Assembly: GCA_030453005.1 (NCBI GenBank)
Contig: JAKDLE010000224.1
Coordinates: 1 to 5,593 of the forward strand
Reading direction: 5' to 3'
DNA: 5,593 nt
DNA from: Pseudonocardia sp.
Lineage (GTDB): Bacteria; Actinomycetota; Actinomycetes; Mycobacteriales; Pseudonocardiaceae
Below, one piece after another: positions 1 through 5,339 of this stretch (within the stretch, counting starts at the first letter, position 1; each line of letters starts with the position of its first letter). The notes beneath the pieces are model-generated. The model was not told the origin of the DNA, searched no databases, and was given only the letters and a program-made list of their open reading frames with translations. Made by a program: the position numbers and the translations under genes.

Positions 1-397
1 TCGGCGCGACGGGGGTGTCGGTGAACAGCCGGGCGGCGGGGGCCCGGGCGGCCGAGGCGGTGACGACGGCGATCGGTGGGGGGGTGTCGCGGCCCCGGGT
101 GGGTCGGCGGGCGCCGCGGTAGTCCTCGACGCGCACGGTGCCCGCCCCGACGAGCACGACGTCGGCGAGCTCACGGAGCAGGCCGAACACGCACCGGTCC
201 GCCTCCGAGCCGAGGGGCGCGGAGCGTCCGTCCACCGAGACGGCGCCGTCGATGCTGGCGACGAAGTTGACGCGCACGTACGGCGCGGCGAGGCCGTCGG
301 GATAGGCGTAGTGCGCCGCGAGGGACCTGTCGTCGAGCGGTTCCCCGTCGGAGGGGCCATCGGTCGGGAATGGGCGGATGTTGTGCACGGGCGCCAT
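1..397 (-). CDS. RibD C-terminal-domain pyrimidine reductase family protein (3' end cut by window edge)
   Basis: The first 132 codons are read from ATG at 397 down to base 2 with no stop. The protein resembles the stand-alone RibD_C / dihydrofolate-reductase-fold proteins of actinobacteria, which are presumed NAD(P)H-dependent reductases related to the riboflavin-pathway pyrimidine reductase; the real substrate of this branch is not established. Visible landmarks are YAYPDG (residues 30-35), VRVNFVASIDGAVSVDGRS (41-59, the first strand and substrate loop typical of the fold), a helix with FGLLRELADVVLVGAGTVR (71-89, containing the GAGTVR cofactor-loop motif) and PIAVVTASA (108-116). Family members are about 220-260 aa, so roughly half is present. 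No strong Shine-Dalgarno precedes ATG 397; an in-frame stop at 446-448 limits upstream extension. It is divergent from the siderophore operon and shares its 129-bp promoter region. Family call is confident, enzymatic role is not. Confidence 0.85.
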   Translation of the reverse strand, partial: MAPVHNIRPFPTDGPSDGEPLDDRSLAAHYAYPDGLAAPYVRVNFVASIDGAVSVDGRSAPLGSEADRCVFGLLRELADVVLVGAGTVRVEDYRGARRPTRGRDTPPPIAVVTASAARAPAARLFTDTPVAP

Positions 398-526
398 CCC
401 AGCACGGGAGTTCGGTCGGCGCGCAGTCAGCGGATGGGGGTAGGTTCAGAAGGGGAGGCTCACCTATGGTGAGCGAAGTGTCCCCTATCGGGGATGCGCC
501 GCTCGACCGGACGGTGAGGAGACCCA
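398..526. promoter_or_regulatory. Divergent intergenic promoter region
   Basis: This 129-bp gap separates the minus-strand reductase gene from the plus-strand permease operon and must hold the promoters of both. On the plus strand a -10-like TATGGT lies at 465-470, with a poor -35 match around 441-447 (TAGGTTC). A 5-bp stem with a 4-nt loop (TCCCC-TATC-GGGGA, 481-494) lies in the presumed operon leader. The ribosome binding site GAGGAG (516-521) is 5 nt before the GTG start at 527. Promoter assignment is inference; the hairpin and ribosome binding site are directly visible. Confidence 0.5.
449..467 (+). promoter_or_regulatory. Candidate iron box (IdeR/DmdR/DtxR-type operator)
   Basis: The 19-mer GAAGGGGAGGCTCACCTAT matches the actinobacterial iron-box consensus TTAGGTTAGGCTCACCTAA at 14 of 19 positions. 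The right-hand AGGCTCACCTA (456-466) is perfect; the left half is degraded, keeping only AGG. A second left-half-like TAGGTT lies just upstream at 441-446. The box overlaps the TATGGT -10-like element at 465-470, so an Fe(II)-loaded repressor bound here would block transcription of the siderophore importer. Position directly upstream of an iron-uptake operon supports the call; binding is inferred. Confidence 0.65.
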
Positions 527-1579
527 GTGCCCACGGCGATCACCGCTTCCGGGACCGCCCGCCCCGCCCCGGTCCGTCGGTCGGTGCGCAGGCGCCGCCT
601 GGTCGGTCTGGCGTTGCTGCTCGCGGGGCTCGTGGGCTGCTGCCTGCTCAGCGTGGCGGTCGGGGCCAAGCCGATCCCGCTGGGCGTGGTCTGGGACGCG
701 CTGCTCGCCCCGGACGGCAGCGCGAATGACATCATCGTGCGGGAGCTGCGCATCCCGCGCACCGTTCTCGGCCTCGTCGCGGGGGCCGCGCTGGGGTTGG
801 CCGGGGCGCTGATGCAGGGCCACACGCGCAATGCGCTCGCCGACCCCGGCATCTTCGGCGTCAACGCGGGTGCGGCGTTCCTCGTCGTCATCGGTATCTA
901 CGTCTTCGGCGTCGCCGACCCGCTGGGCTACGTGTGGTTCGCATTGACCGGGGCCGCCGTGGCCAGCGCGGCGGTGTTCGTGCTCGCCTCCATCGGCCGG
1001 GGCGGACCCACGCCGGTCACGCTCGCGCTGGCGGGCGCGGCGATCAGCGCGCTGCTCGCGGCCCTCACCTCCGCCGTGATCCTGGTCGACGTGGCCACGC
1101 TCGACGCCTACCGGTTCTGGGCCGTCGGCTCGTTGGCGGGCCGCGACGGCGAGGTCCTCACCAACGTGGTGTGGTTCATCGCCGCCGGGGCGCTGATCGC
1201 GCTGGCGAGTGCACCCGCGCTGAACGCGCTCTCGCTCGGCGACGACGTCGCGCGGGCGCTGGGCCACTCGGTGCAGCGCACGCGGGTCACCGGGATCGTC
1301 GCCATCGCGCTGCTCGCGGGCGGGGCCACCGCCGCATGTGGGCCGATCGCGTTCATCGGGCTGGTGGTGCCCCACGTCGTGCGCACCTTCACCGGGCCCG
1401 ACTACCGGTGGCTGCTGCCCGCCTCGGCGCTGTCGGGGTCGGTGCTGATCCTCGTCGGCGACGTGCTGGGCCGGGTGGTGGTGCGGCCCGGCGAGCTGCA
1501 GGTCGGGATCGTGCTGGCCCTGGTGGGGGCGCCGGTGTTCATCCAGCTCGTGCGCAGGCGCAAGATGGCGAACATCTGA
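527..1579 (+). CDS. FecCD-family iron-siderophore ABC transporter permease (FepD-like)
   Basis: This 350-aa integral membrane protein is one half of the transmembrane channel of an Fe(III)-siderophore importer (BtuC/FecCD fold, usually 10 helices; usual length 330-350 aa). The start is GTG at 527, preceded by GAGGAG at 516-521; the N-terminus is an Arg-rich cytoplasmic segment (residues 11-24) followed by the first hydrophobic helix (25-46). Family signatures in order are ELRIPR (73-78), QGHTRNALADP followed by GIFGVNAGA (97-116), the coupling-helix segment LGDDVARALG (237-246) that docks on the ATPase, GPIAFIGLVVPHVVR (272-286) and the C-terminal PGELQVGIVLALVGAPVF (321-338). RNALADP replaces the common RNPLADP. 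It is the first gene of the operon, downstream of the candidate iron box. Its TGA (1577-1579) overlaps the next ATG by one base, implying translational coupling. Ferric siderophore is the likely substrate; cobalamin or heme cannot be excluded from sequence alone. Confidence 0.93.
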   Translation: MPTAITASGTARPAPVRRSVRRRRLVGLALLLAGLVGCCLLSVAVGAKPIPLGVVWDALLAPDGSANDIIVRELRIPRTVLGLVAGAALGLAGALMQGHTRNALADPGIFGVNAGAAFLVVIGIYVFGVADPLGYVWFALTGAAVASAAVFVLASIGRGGPTPVTLALAGAAISALLAALTSAVILVDVATLDAYRFWAVGSLAGRDGEVLTNVVWFIAAGALIALASAPALNALSLGDDVARALGHSVQRTRVTGIVAIALLAGGATAACGPIAFIGLVVPHVVRTFTGPDYRWLLPASALSGSVLILVGDVLGRVVVRPGELQVGIVLALVGAPVFIQLVRRRKMANI

Positions 1580-2670
1580 TGGTGGCCCCACCGACGAGCG
1601 CCCCACCGATGACGGTGCCCGGCCGTCCGGCGCTGCGCGGAGGTCGGCTGTCGGTGGTGTGGCGCCCGCGCACCGTGGTCGTGCTGGTCGGGGCGGCACT
1701 GCTGCTGTTCGCCGCGTTCGTCATCGACATCGCGCGCGGGGACTTCCCGATCAGCGTCTCCGAGGTCGCGGCGGTGCTGCTCGGCGGAGGGGAGAGTGGC
1801 CAGCGGTTCATCGTGCTGGAGCTGCGGCTGCCCCAGACGCTCACCGGCGCGCTGGTGGGCGGGGCGCTCGCCGTGTCCGGCGCGATCACCCAGGCCATCG
1901 CCCGCAACCCGCTGGCCAGCCCCGACATCATCGGTATCACGATGGGGGCCAGCGCCACCGCGGTGTTCGTGATCGTGCTCGGCGGCGGTTTCGGGGCGCT
2001 CGGGGGGTTCCTCGCCTCGGTGGGGCTGCCCGTCGCGGCGCTGCTGGGCGGCCTGCTCACCGCCGCCGTGATCTACGGCCTGGCCTGGCGCCGGGGCATC
2101 TCGGGGTTCCGGCTCGTCCTCGTGGGTATCGGGATCAACGCCATGCTGCTCGCGGTCGTGCAGTGGCTGCTCGTCGTCGCGGAGCTGTACGAGGCCGCGC
2201 AGGCCACCGTGTGGCTCAACGGCAGCCTCAACGGCCGCGGCTGGGAGCACGTCGTCCCCGTCGCGGCGGCGCTGGTGCTGCTCGTCCCCGCCGCGCTGGT
2301 GCTGGCCCACTCGCTGGGCGCGCTGCAGTTCGGCGACGACACCGCGCGCGGCCTGGGCATCCGCGTCGACCGCGCCCGCACGCTCCTGCTGCTCGTCGCC
2401 GTCGGGCTGGCCGCGGTGGCCACCTCCTCGGCCGGGCCGGTCGCGTTCGTCGCGCTCGTCGTCCCGCAGATCGCGCAGCGCCTGGTCGGCGCCGCCCGAC
2501 CGCCGATCGCCGCGTCGCTGGTGGTGGGTGCGGCGCTCACGGTGGTCGCCGACGTCATCGCCCGCACCGCGTTCCCGTCACCGCTGCCCGTCGGCATCAT
2601 CACCGCCGTCATCGGCGCGCCGTACCTGCTTCACCTGCTCGTCCGCCAAAGCCGGGAGGCCCGCGCATGA
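1579..2670 (+). CDS. FecCD-family iron-siderophore ABC transporter permease (FepG-like)
   Basis: This 363-aa protein is the second permease subunit, expected to pair with the preceding permease as a heterodimer in the cytoplasmic membrane. The start is ATG 1579, overlapping the upstream stop as TGATG; there is no clear Shine-Dalgarno, consistent with reinitiation. An in-frame ATG at 1609 is an alternative. The N-terminal ~30 residues are Pro-rich and polar, then the first membrane helix follows (32-50). Signatures are [18 protein letters not shown] (81-98), [19 protein letters not shown] (106-124), the coupling segment [11 protein letters not shown] (251-261), [17 protein letters not shown] (286-302) and [18 protein letters not shown] (334-351). 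In the fourth motif, A and Q stand where the first permease has G and H (FIGLVVPHVVR). I recall this as common in FepG-type subunits, so I do not read it as damage. The gene ends in an ATGA overlap with a 26-codon open frame leading to the ATPase gene. Confidence 0.93.
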   Translation: MVAPPTSAPPMTVPGRPALRGGRLSVVWRPRTVVVLVGAALLLFAAFVIDIARGDFPISVSEVAAVLLGGGESGQRFIVLELRLPQTLTGALVGGALAVSGAITQAIARNPLASPDIIGITMGASATAVFVIVLGGGFGALGGFLASVGLPVAALLGGLLTAAVIYGLAWRRGISGFRLVLVGIGINAMLLAVVQWLLVVAELYEAAQATVWLNGSLNGRGWEHVVPVAAALVLLVPAALVLAHSLGALQFGDDTARGLGIRVDRARTLLLLVAVGLAAVATSSAGPVAFVALVVPQIAQRLVGAARPPIAASLVVGAALTVVADVIARTAFPSPLPVGIITAVIGAPYLLHLLVRQSREARA

Positions 2671-2747
2671 CCGAGCTTGCGAGGTCACCATTCAGCGCAG
2701 CACCGCCGGGCGCGGCGGCGACGAGCGTCAGCGAGGAGCGGTCGTGA
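2667..2747 (+). other. 26-codon spacer open frame bridging permease and ATPase genes; possible dispersed repeat
   Basis: The 73-nt spacer between the second permease and the ATPase is an open frame whose ATG (2667) overlaps the permease stop as ATGA and whose TGA (2745-2747) overlaps the ATPase GTG start as GTGA. It would encode 26 residues beginning [15 protein letters not shown] and ending SVSEERS, with no recognisable domain. It contains a CCGCC/GGCGG hairpin (2703-2718) and supplies the GAGGAG (2733-2738) ribosome binding site 5 nt before the ATPase start. The GAGCGTCAGCGAGGAGC stretch looks like a mobile GC-rich intergenic repeat rather than a conserved peptide. It may still serve as a translated coupling leader. 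Function unknown. Confidence 0.4.
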
Positions 2748-3577
2748 CCCAGCTGGACGTCTCGACCCCCGAGTCGGGGACCGCCCCGGTCCGGCTGCGC
2801 GCCGACGGGGTGTGCCTGGGCTACGGCGACCGCGTCGTCGTCGACGGCCTGGACCTCGACGTCGTCGCGGGCACCGTCACCGCGGTGATCGGACCCAACG
2901 GCTGCGGGAAGTCGACGCTGCTGCGCGCGTTGGGCAGGCTGCTCAAGCCCAGCGGGGGCCGCGTCCTGCTCGACGGGCGCCGCATCGACCGGATGCCCAC
3001 CCGCGAGGTGGCCACCGTCCTCGGGGTGCTGCCCCAGTCGCCGAGCGCGCCGGAGGGCCTGTCGGTGGCCGACCTCGTCGCCCGCGGCAGGCACCCGCAC
3101 CAGGCCTGGTACCGGCAGTGGTCCGGCGACGACGAGAACGCCGTGCACCAGGCGCTGGAGTGGACCGGCATGCTCGACCTCGCCGAGCGTCCCGTCGACG
3201 AGCTCTCCGGCGGGCAGCGCCAGCGCGCCTGGATCTCCATGGCGCTGGCCCAGGGCACCGATCTGCTGCTGCTCGACGAGCCCACCACGTTCCTCGACCT
3301 CGCCCACCAGGTCGACGTCCTGGAGCTCATCCGCAGGCTGCACCGCGAGGCCGGTCGCACCGTCGTGATGGTGCTGCACGACCTCAACCTGGCCGCGCGG
3401 TACGCCGACCGCCTGGTCGCGATGCGCGACGGCCGCGTCGTCGCCTCGGGGGAGCCGCACGAGGTGATCACCGAGGAGCTGCTGCGCGAGATCTTCGGCC
3501 TCGACGCGTGCGTCATCGCCGATCCGGTGGCGGGCACCCCGCTGGTGGTGCCGGTCGGGGCACGATCGGTCGGCTGA
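2744..3577 (+). CDS. FepC/FecE-family iron-siderophore ABC transporter ATP-binding protein
   Basis: This 277-aa cytoplasmic ATPase powers import by the two permeases. Start is GTG 2744, supported by GAGGAG at 2733-2738. All nucleotide-binding elements are intact: Walker [10 protein letters not shown] (50-58), Q-loop Q98 in VLPQSP, ABC signature LSGGQRQR (154-161), Walker B LLLLDEP with catalytic E179 (174-180), D-loop region FLDLAHQ (183-189) and switch histidine H212 in [13 protein letters not shown]. The [16 protein letters not shown] segment (115-130) and [17 protein letters not shown] resemble the FepC/FecE siderophore subgroup, and the C-terminus ([22 protein letters not shown], read as two parts 236-250 and 251-257) is also typical. 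The N-terminal ~17 residues are a variable extension. It is the last gene of the operon, followed by a hairpin 12 nt after the stop. Family assignment is very secure; exact siderophore unknown. Confidence 0.95.
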   Translation: MTQLDVSTPESGTAPVRLRADGVCLGYGDRVVVDGLDLDVVAGTVTAVIGPNGCGKSTLLRALGRLLKPSGGRVLLDGRRIDRMPTREVATVLGVLPQSPSAPEGLSVADLVARGRHPHQAWYRQWSGDDENAVHQALEWTGMLDLAERPVDELSGGQRQRAWISMALAQGTDLLLLDEPTTFLDLAHQVDVLELIRRLHREAGRTVVMVLHDLNLAARYADRLVAMRDGRVVASGEPHEVITEELLREIFGLDACVIADPVAGTPLVVPVGARSVG

Positions 3578-3589
3578 ACCCACCACCTC

Positions 3590-3609
3590 GGTCGCACCCC
3601 CGTGCGATC
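3590..3609 (+). terminator. Candidate hairpin terminator after the siderophore operon
   Basis: An 8-bp stem (GGTCGCAC at 3590-3597 pairing with GTGCGATC at 3602-3609, one G-U pair) encloses a CCCC loop, starting 12 nt after the ATPase stop. There is no following T-run, so this is at best an actinobacterial-type, U-tract-less terminator. The rest of the 3578-3688 gap shows only the Uma2 ribosome binding site; I see no clear -10/-35. Confidence 0.4.
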
Positions 3610-3688
3610 CGGACCACCTGTGTCACCATTGCGGCTCCGCAGAGGCTCAGTGCCGAGGAGTCGGGCGGCGAGGAGAGGGGGAGCCACC

Positions 3689-4321
3689 ATGACCGAGGTC
3701 GGGTCGGCCCTGCCCACGCACGAGGGGGCCTGGACCGAGGAGGCCTACCTCGCGCTGCCCCACGACCGCCGCATCGAGCTCGTCGACGGGAGCCTGCTCG
3801 TCGCGCCCAGCACCGACGACCGGCACGCACGGGCCGTCACGGGCGTCCGGACGGCGGTCGGGGCGGCGTTGCCCGACGGGCTGCAGGTCCTCGGGCCCGT
3901 CCCGCTGCGGCTGTCGCCCGGCCGGATACTCGTGCCCGACCTGGTCGTGACGGCCCGTCCCCCGGACGGCGCAGGCCCGGACGGCGCAGGCCCGGACGGC
4001 GCAGGTTCCGAGAACGGGGTCCGCGACAGCTCCGTGGCGCTCCTGGTGATCGACGTCGTCGGCCGCGGCAACGGCGTGGCCGACCGCTGGTTCAAGCCCC
4101 AGCTCTACGCGGGCAGCCGCATCCCGTACGCGCTGCTGGTCGACCACGACGAGCCGTTCGCCACGGGCAACATGCTCATCGGTGGCCGTTACCACGAGTA
4201 CGCGTTCGCGGAGCCGGGCGGCGTACTGAGTCTGCAGGAGCCCTTCGCTCTGGAGCTGGCCCTCGACATGCTCACTGATCCGGCGCCCGAGCCGGACCCC
4301 GACCGCCCCGTGCCCGCCTGA
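3689..4321 (+). CDS. Uma2 family (DUF820) putative endonuclease-fold protein
   Basis: This 210-aa protein matches the Uma2 / PF05685 family, which has a PD-(D/E)XK nuclease-like fold and mostly unknown biological role. Start is ATG 3689, with AGGGGGAG at 3676-3683 5 nt upstream; a GTG at 3602 in frame would add a non-family Arg-rich tail. Landmarks are WTEEAYLALP (15-24), RIELVDGSLLVAPS (28-41, Glu 30), VPDLVV (82-87, Asp 84), LLVIDVV (118-124) and DRWFKPQLYAGSRIPYALLVD split over 132-141 and 142-152 (Lys 136). Most Uma2 proteins have Glu-Val at the position held here by D122-V123 and Ser where G125 lies, so catalysis may be altered or lost. Residues 92-106 are three PDGAG units from a 15-bp tandem repeat, lengthening the loop between the PD strand and the next strand. 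The C-terminus is acidic and Pro-rich. It follows the importer operon in the same direction but appears independently expressed. Confidence 0.85.
   Translation: MTEVGSALPTHEGAWTEEAYLALPHDRRIELVDGSLLVAPSTDDRHARAVTGVRTAVGAALPDGLQVLGPVPLRLSPGRILVPDLVVTARPPDGAGPDGAGPDGAGSENGVRDSSVALLVIDVVGRGNGVADRWFKPQLYAGSRIPYALLVDHDEPFATGNMLIGGRYHEYAFAEPGGVLSLQEPFALELALDMLTDPAPEPDPDRPVPA
3961..4005 (+). repeat. 3 x 15-bp perfect tandem repeat inside the Uma2 gene
   Basis: The unit CCCGGACGGCGCAGG occurs three times in a row without mismatch (3961-3975, 3976-3990, 3991-4005). Its length is a multiple of three, so copy-number change keeps the frame; it encodes PDGAG repeated three times. Perfect identity suggests recent slippage. 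Confidence 0.95.
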
Positions 4322-4346
4322 CGGGTCGGCGACTGACGGGGACCCG
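4322..4346 (+). terminator. Weak hairpin directly after the Uma2 stop
   Basis: CGGGTC (4322-4327) can pair with GACCCG (4341-4346) around a 13-nt loop, beginning right after the TGA. There is no T-run, the stem is only 6 bp, and it overlaps the polyphosphate kinase promoter region, so termination is doubtful. Confidence 0.2.
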
Positions 4347-4349
4347 CAC

Positions 4350-4363
4350 TATGGTGGCAACCA
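4350..4363 (+). promoter_or_regulatory. Probable leaderless promoter (-10) of the polyphosphate kinase gene
   Basis: TATGGT at 4350-4355 is a good actinobacterial -10 hexamer, and a transcription start 7-8 nt downstream falls on the A of ATG 4363. No Shine-Dalgarno precedes 4351 or 4363, which fits leaderless translation. The -35 region is not recognisable. The upstream ATG at 4351 would lie inside the -10 element and could not be on such a transcript. Confidence 0.45.
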
Positions 4364-5208
4364 TGATCAGGTCCGTGCGAGAGACGTTCCGGGCGTCCGC
4401 CGAGCTGGACCTCGCCGCCATCGACCCGCGGGACCGTCCGGTCGGCCCGAGGGGCAAGGGCGCGGCGGCCGAGCGGATGGTCGACCTCGCCGCCGAGCTC
4501 GACGCCCGGCAGGAGGCGCTCTACGCCGAGGCGACGGGCGGCGGCGTCCGCGCGGTCCTGCTCGTGCTGCAGGGAATGGACACCTCGGGCAAGGGCGGGG
4601 TCATCCGGCACGTCGCGGGCCTGGTCAACCCGCAGGGTCTGAGCATCGCCTCGTTCACGAGACCCACCTCCGAGGAGCGCGGGCAGCACTTCCTCGTGCG
4701 GGTGCGTGCCCGGGTCCCGGCCCCCGGGCAGATCGGGGTGTTCGACCGGTCGCACTACGAGGACGTCCTGGTCGCCCGGGTCGACTCGCTCGTGCCCGAG
4801 GACGTGTGGCGCGGCCGCTACGCCGAGATCACCGCGTTCGAGGACGAACTGCTCGCGCAGGGCGTCACGATCGTCAAGTGCCTGCTGCACATCTCGCCCG
4901 TCGAGCAGGCGGAGCGTCTGCTGGCCCGGCTCGACGACCCGGCCAAGCGGTGGAAGTACGACACGGGCGACCTCGCCTCCCGCGGTAGGTGGCCCGCCTA
5001 CCGGCAGGCCTACACCGACGCCGTGGCGCACACCGACTCCGACGACGCCCCCTGGTACGTGGTGCCCTCGGACCGCAAGTGGTACCGCAACTGGGTGGTC
5101 GCCGCCCTGCTCGCGGAGACCCTCGCCGAGCTCGACCCACAGTTCCCGCCCGCCACGGTCGACGTCGACGCCGAGCGCGTCCGCATCATCGCGAGCGTGG
5201 TCACGTGA
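4363..5208 (+). CDS. ppk2: PPK2-family polyphosphate kinase / polyphosphate:nucleotide phosphotransferase
   Basis: This soluble enzyme (281 aa from ATG 4363; 285 aa if ATG 4351 is used) transfers phosphate between inorganic polyphosphate and nucleotides. In 285-aa numbering the sequence shows Walker A-like GMDTSGKGG (75-83), the R104-containing TRPTSEERGQHF segment (103-114), Walker B FDRSHYEDVLVARV (131-144), LLHISPVEQAERLLARLDDP (178-197), the lid region KRWKYDTGDLASRGRWPAY (199-217) and PWYVVPSDRKWYRNWVV (234-250). These fit the PPK2 'rel_1' type (TIGR03709 style) best. Many relatives have FNRSHYEDV where D132 sits here. Length is normal and the domain complete. Start 4363 is preferred because of the leaderless promoter arrangement. 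It is monocistronic in appearance, with a hairpin over the stop codon. Nucleotide preference (ADP or AMP, direction) cannot be read from sequence. Confidence 0.93.
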   Translation: MIRSVRETFRASAELDLAAIDPRDRPVGPRGKGAAAERMVDLAAELDARQEALYAEATGGGVRAVLLVLQGMDTSGKGGVIRHVAGLVNPQGLSIASFTRPTSEERGQHFLVRVRARVPAPGQIGVFDRSHYEDVLVARVDSLVPEDVWRGRYAEITAFEDELLAQGVTIVKCLLHISPVEQAERLLARLDDPAKRWKYDTGDLASRGRWPAYRQAYTDAVAHTDSDDAPWYVVPSDRKWYRNWVVAALLAETLAELDPQFPPATVDVDAERVRIIASVVT

Positions 5209-5216
5209 GCTCGCGA
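5189..5216 (+). terminator. Hairpin spanning the ppk2 stop codon
   Basis: TCGCGAGC (5189-5196) and GCTCGCGA (5209-5216) form a perfect 8-bp stem with a 12-nt loop that contains the palindrome TCACGTGA and the TGA stop. It could be a U-tract-less terminator. Such stems are not rare at this GC content, so confidence is modest. Confidence 0.3.
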
Positions 5217-5221
5217 ACCCG

Positions 5222-5266
5222 CCGTCGGGCACAGCAGCCGCGAACGCCGTCCGACGGGCGCCCGAC
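5222..5266 (+). promoter_or_regulatory. Overlapping inverted repeats upstream of the lipoprotein ribosome binding site
   Basis: CCGTCGG (5222-5228) can pair with CCGACGG (5251-5257), or alternatively GTCGGGC (5224-5230) with GCCCGAC (5260-5266); the two are mutually exclusive. The second abuts the AGGAGG Shine-Dalgarno at 5267-5272. CGGGCGCCCG (5255-5264) is also a perfect palindrome. Regulation through alternative structures is possible, but GC-rich chance pairing is an equally good explanation. Confidence 0.2.
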
Positions 5267-5276
5267 AGGAGGACAC

Positions 5277-5339
5277 GTGAGGAAGCTCGCCCGACTCGGC
5301 GGGATGCTCACCGCGGTGGCGGTCGTCGCAGGCTGCGGC
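5277..5339 (+). other. Lipoprotein signal peptide with lipobox (orphaned gene start)
   Basis: The first residues VRKLARLGGMLTAVAVVAGC give a basic n-region, a hydrophobic h-region and the lipobox VAGC with the lipidated Cys at residue 20 (codon 5334-5336), followed by G. This predicts signal peptidase II processing and membrane anchoring. The mature protein is lost because the sequence switches to TrbE within a few codons, so its family, including whether it was a binding protein, cannot be determined. Confidence 0.75.

Noticed and set aside
466..729. ATG at 466 as an upstream gene or alternative permease start
   Set aside because: It is out of frame with the permease, overlaps the iron box and -10 element, lacks a ribosome binding site, and its product degenerates into Arg/Pro-rich sequence.
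485..1699. Long minus-strand open frame opposite the first permease
   Set aside because: It is His/Arg/Asp/Gln-rich low-complexity sequence with no recognisable domain and lies antisense to a clear FecCD gene; such shadow frames are expected at this GC content.
3602..3688. Extended Uma2 N-terminus from GTG 3602
   Set aside because: The added 29 residues are Arg/Ser-rich and unlike the family, GTG 3602 lies inside the candidate terminator stem, and ATG 3689 has a strong ribosome binding site.
2677..4278. 533-codon plus-strand open frame across the ATPase and Uma2 genes
   Set aside because: The translation is Arg/Pro/Gly-rich and crosses two well-identified genes in another frame; it has no family signature.
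4189..5232. Minus-strand open frame opposite the polyphosphate kinase
   Set aside because: It is an antisense shadow of a complete PPK2 gene, rich in Gly/Val/Arg/Asp without motifs.
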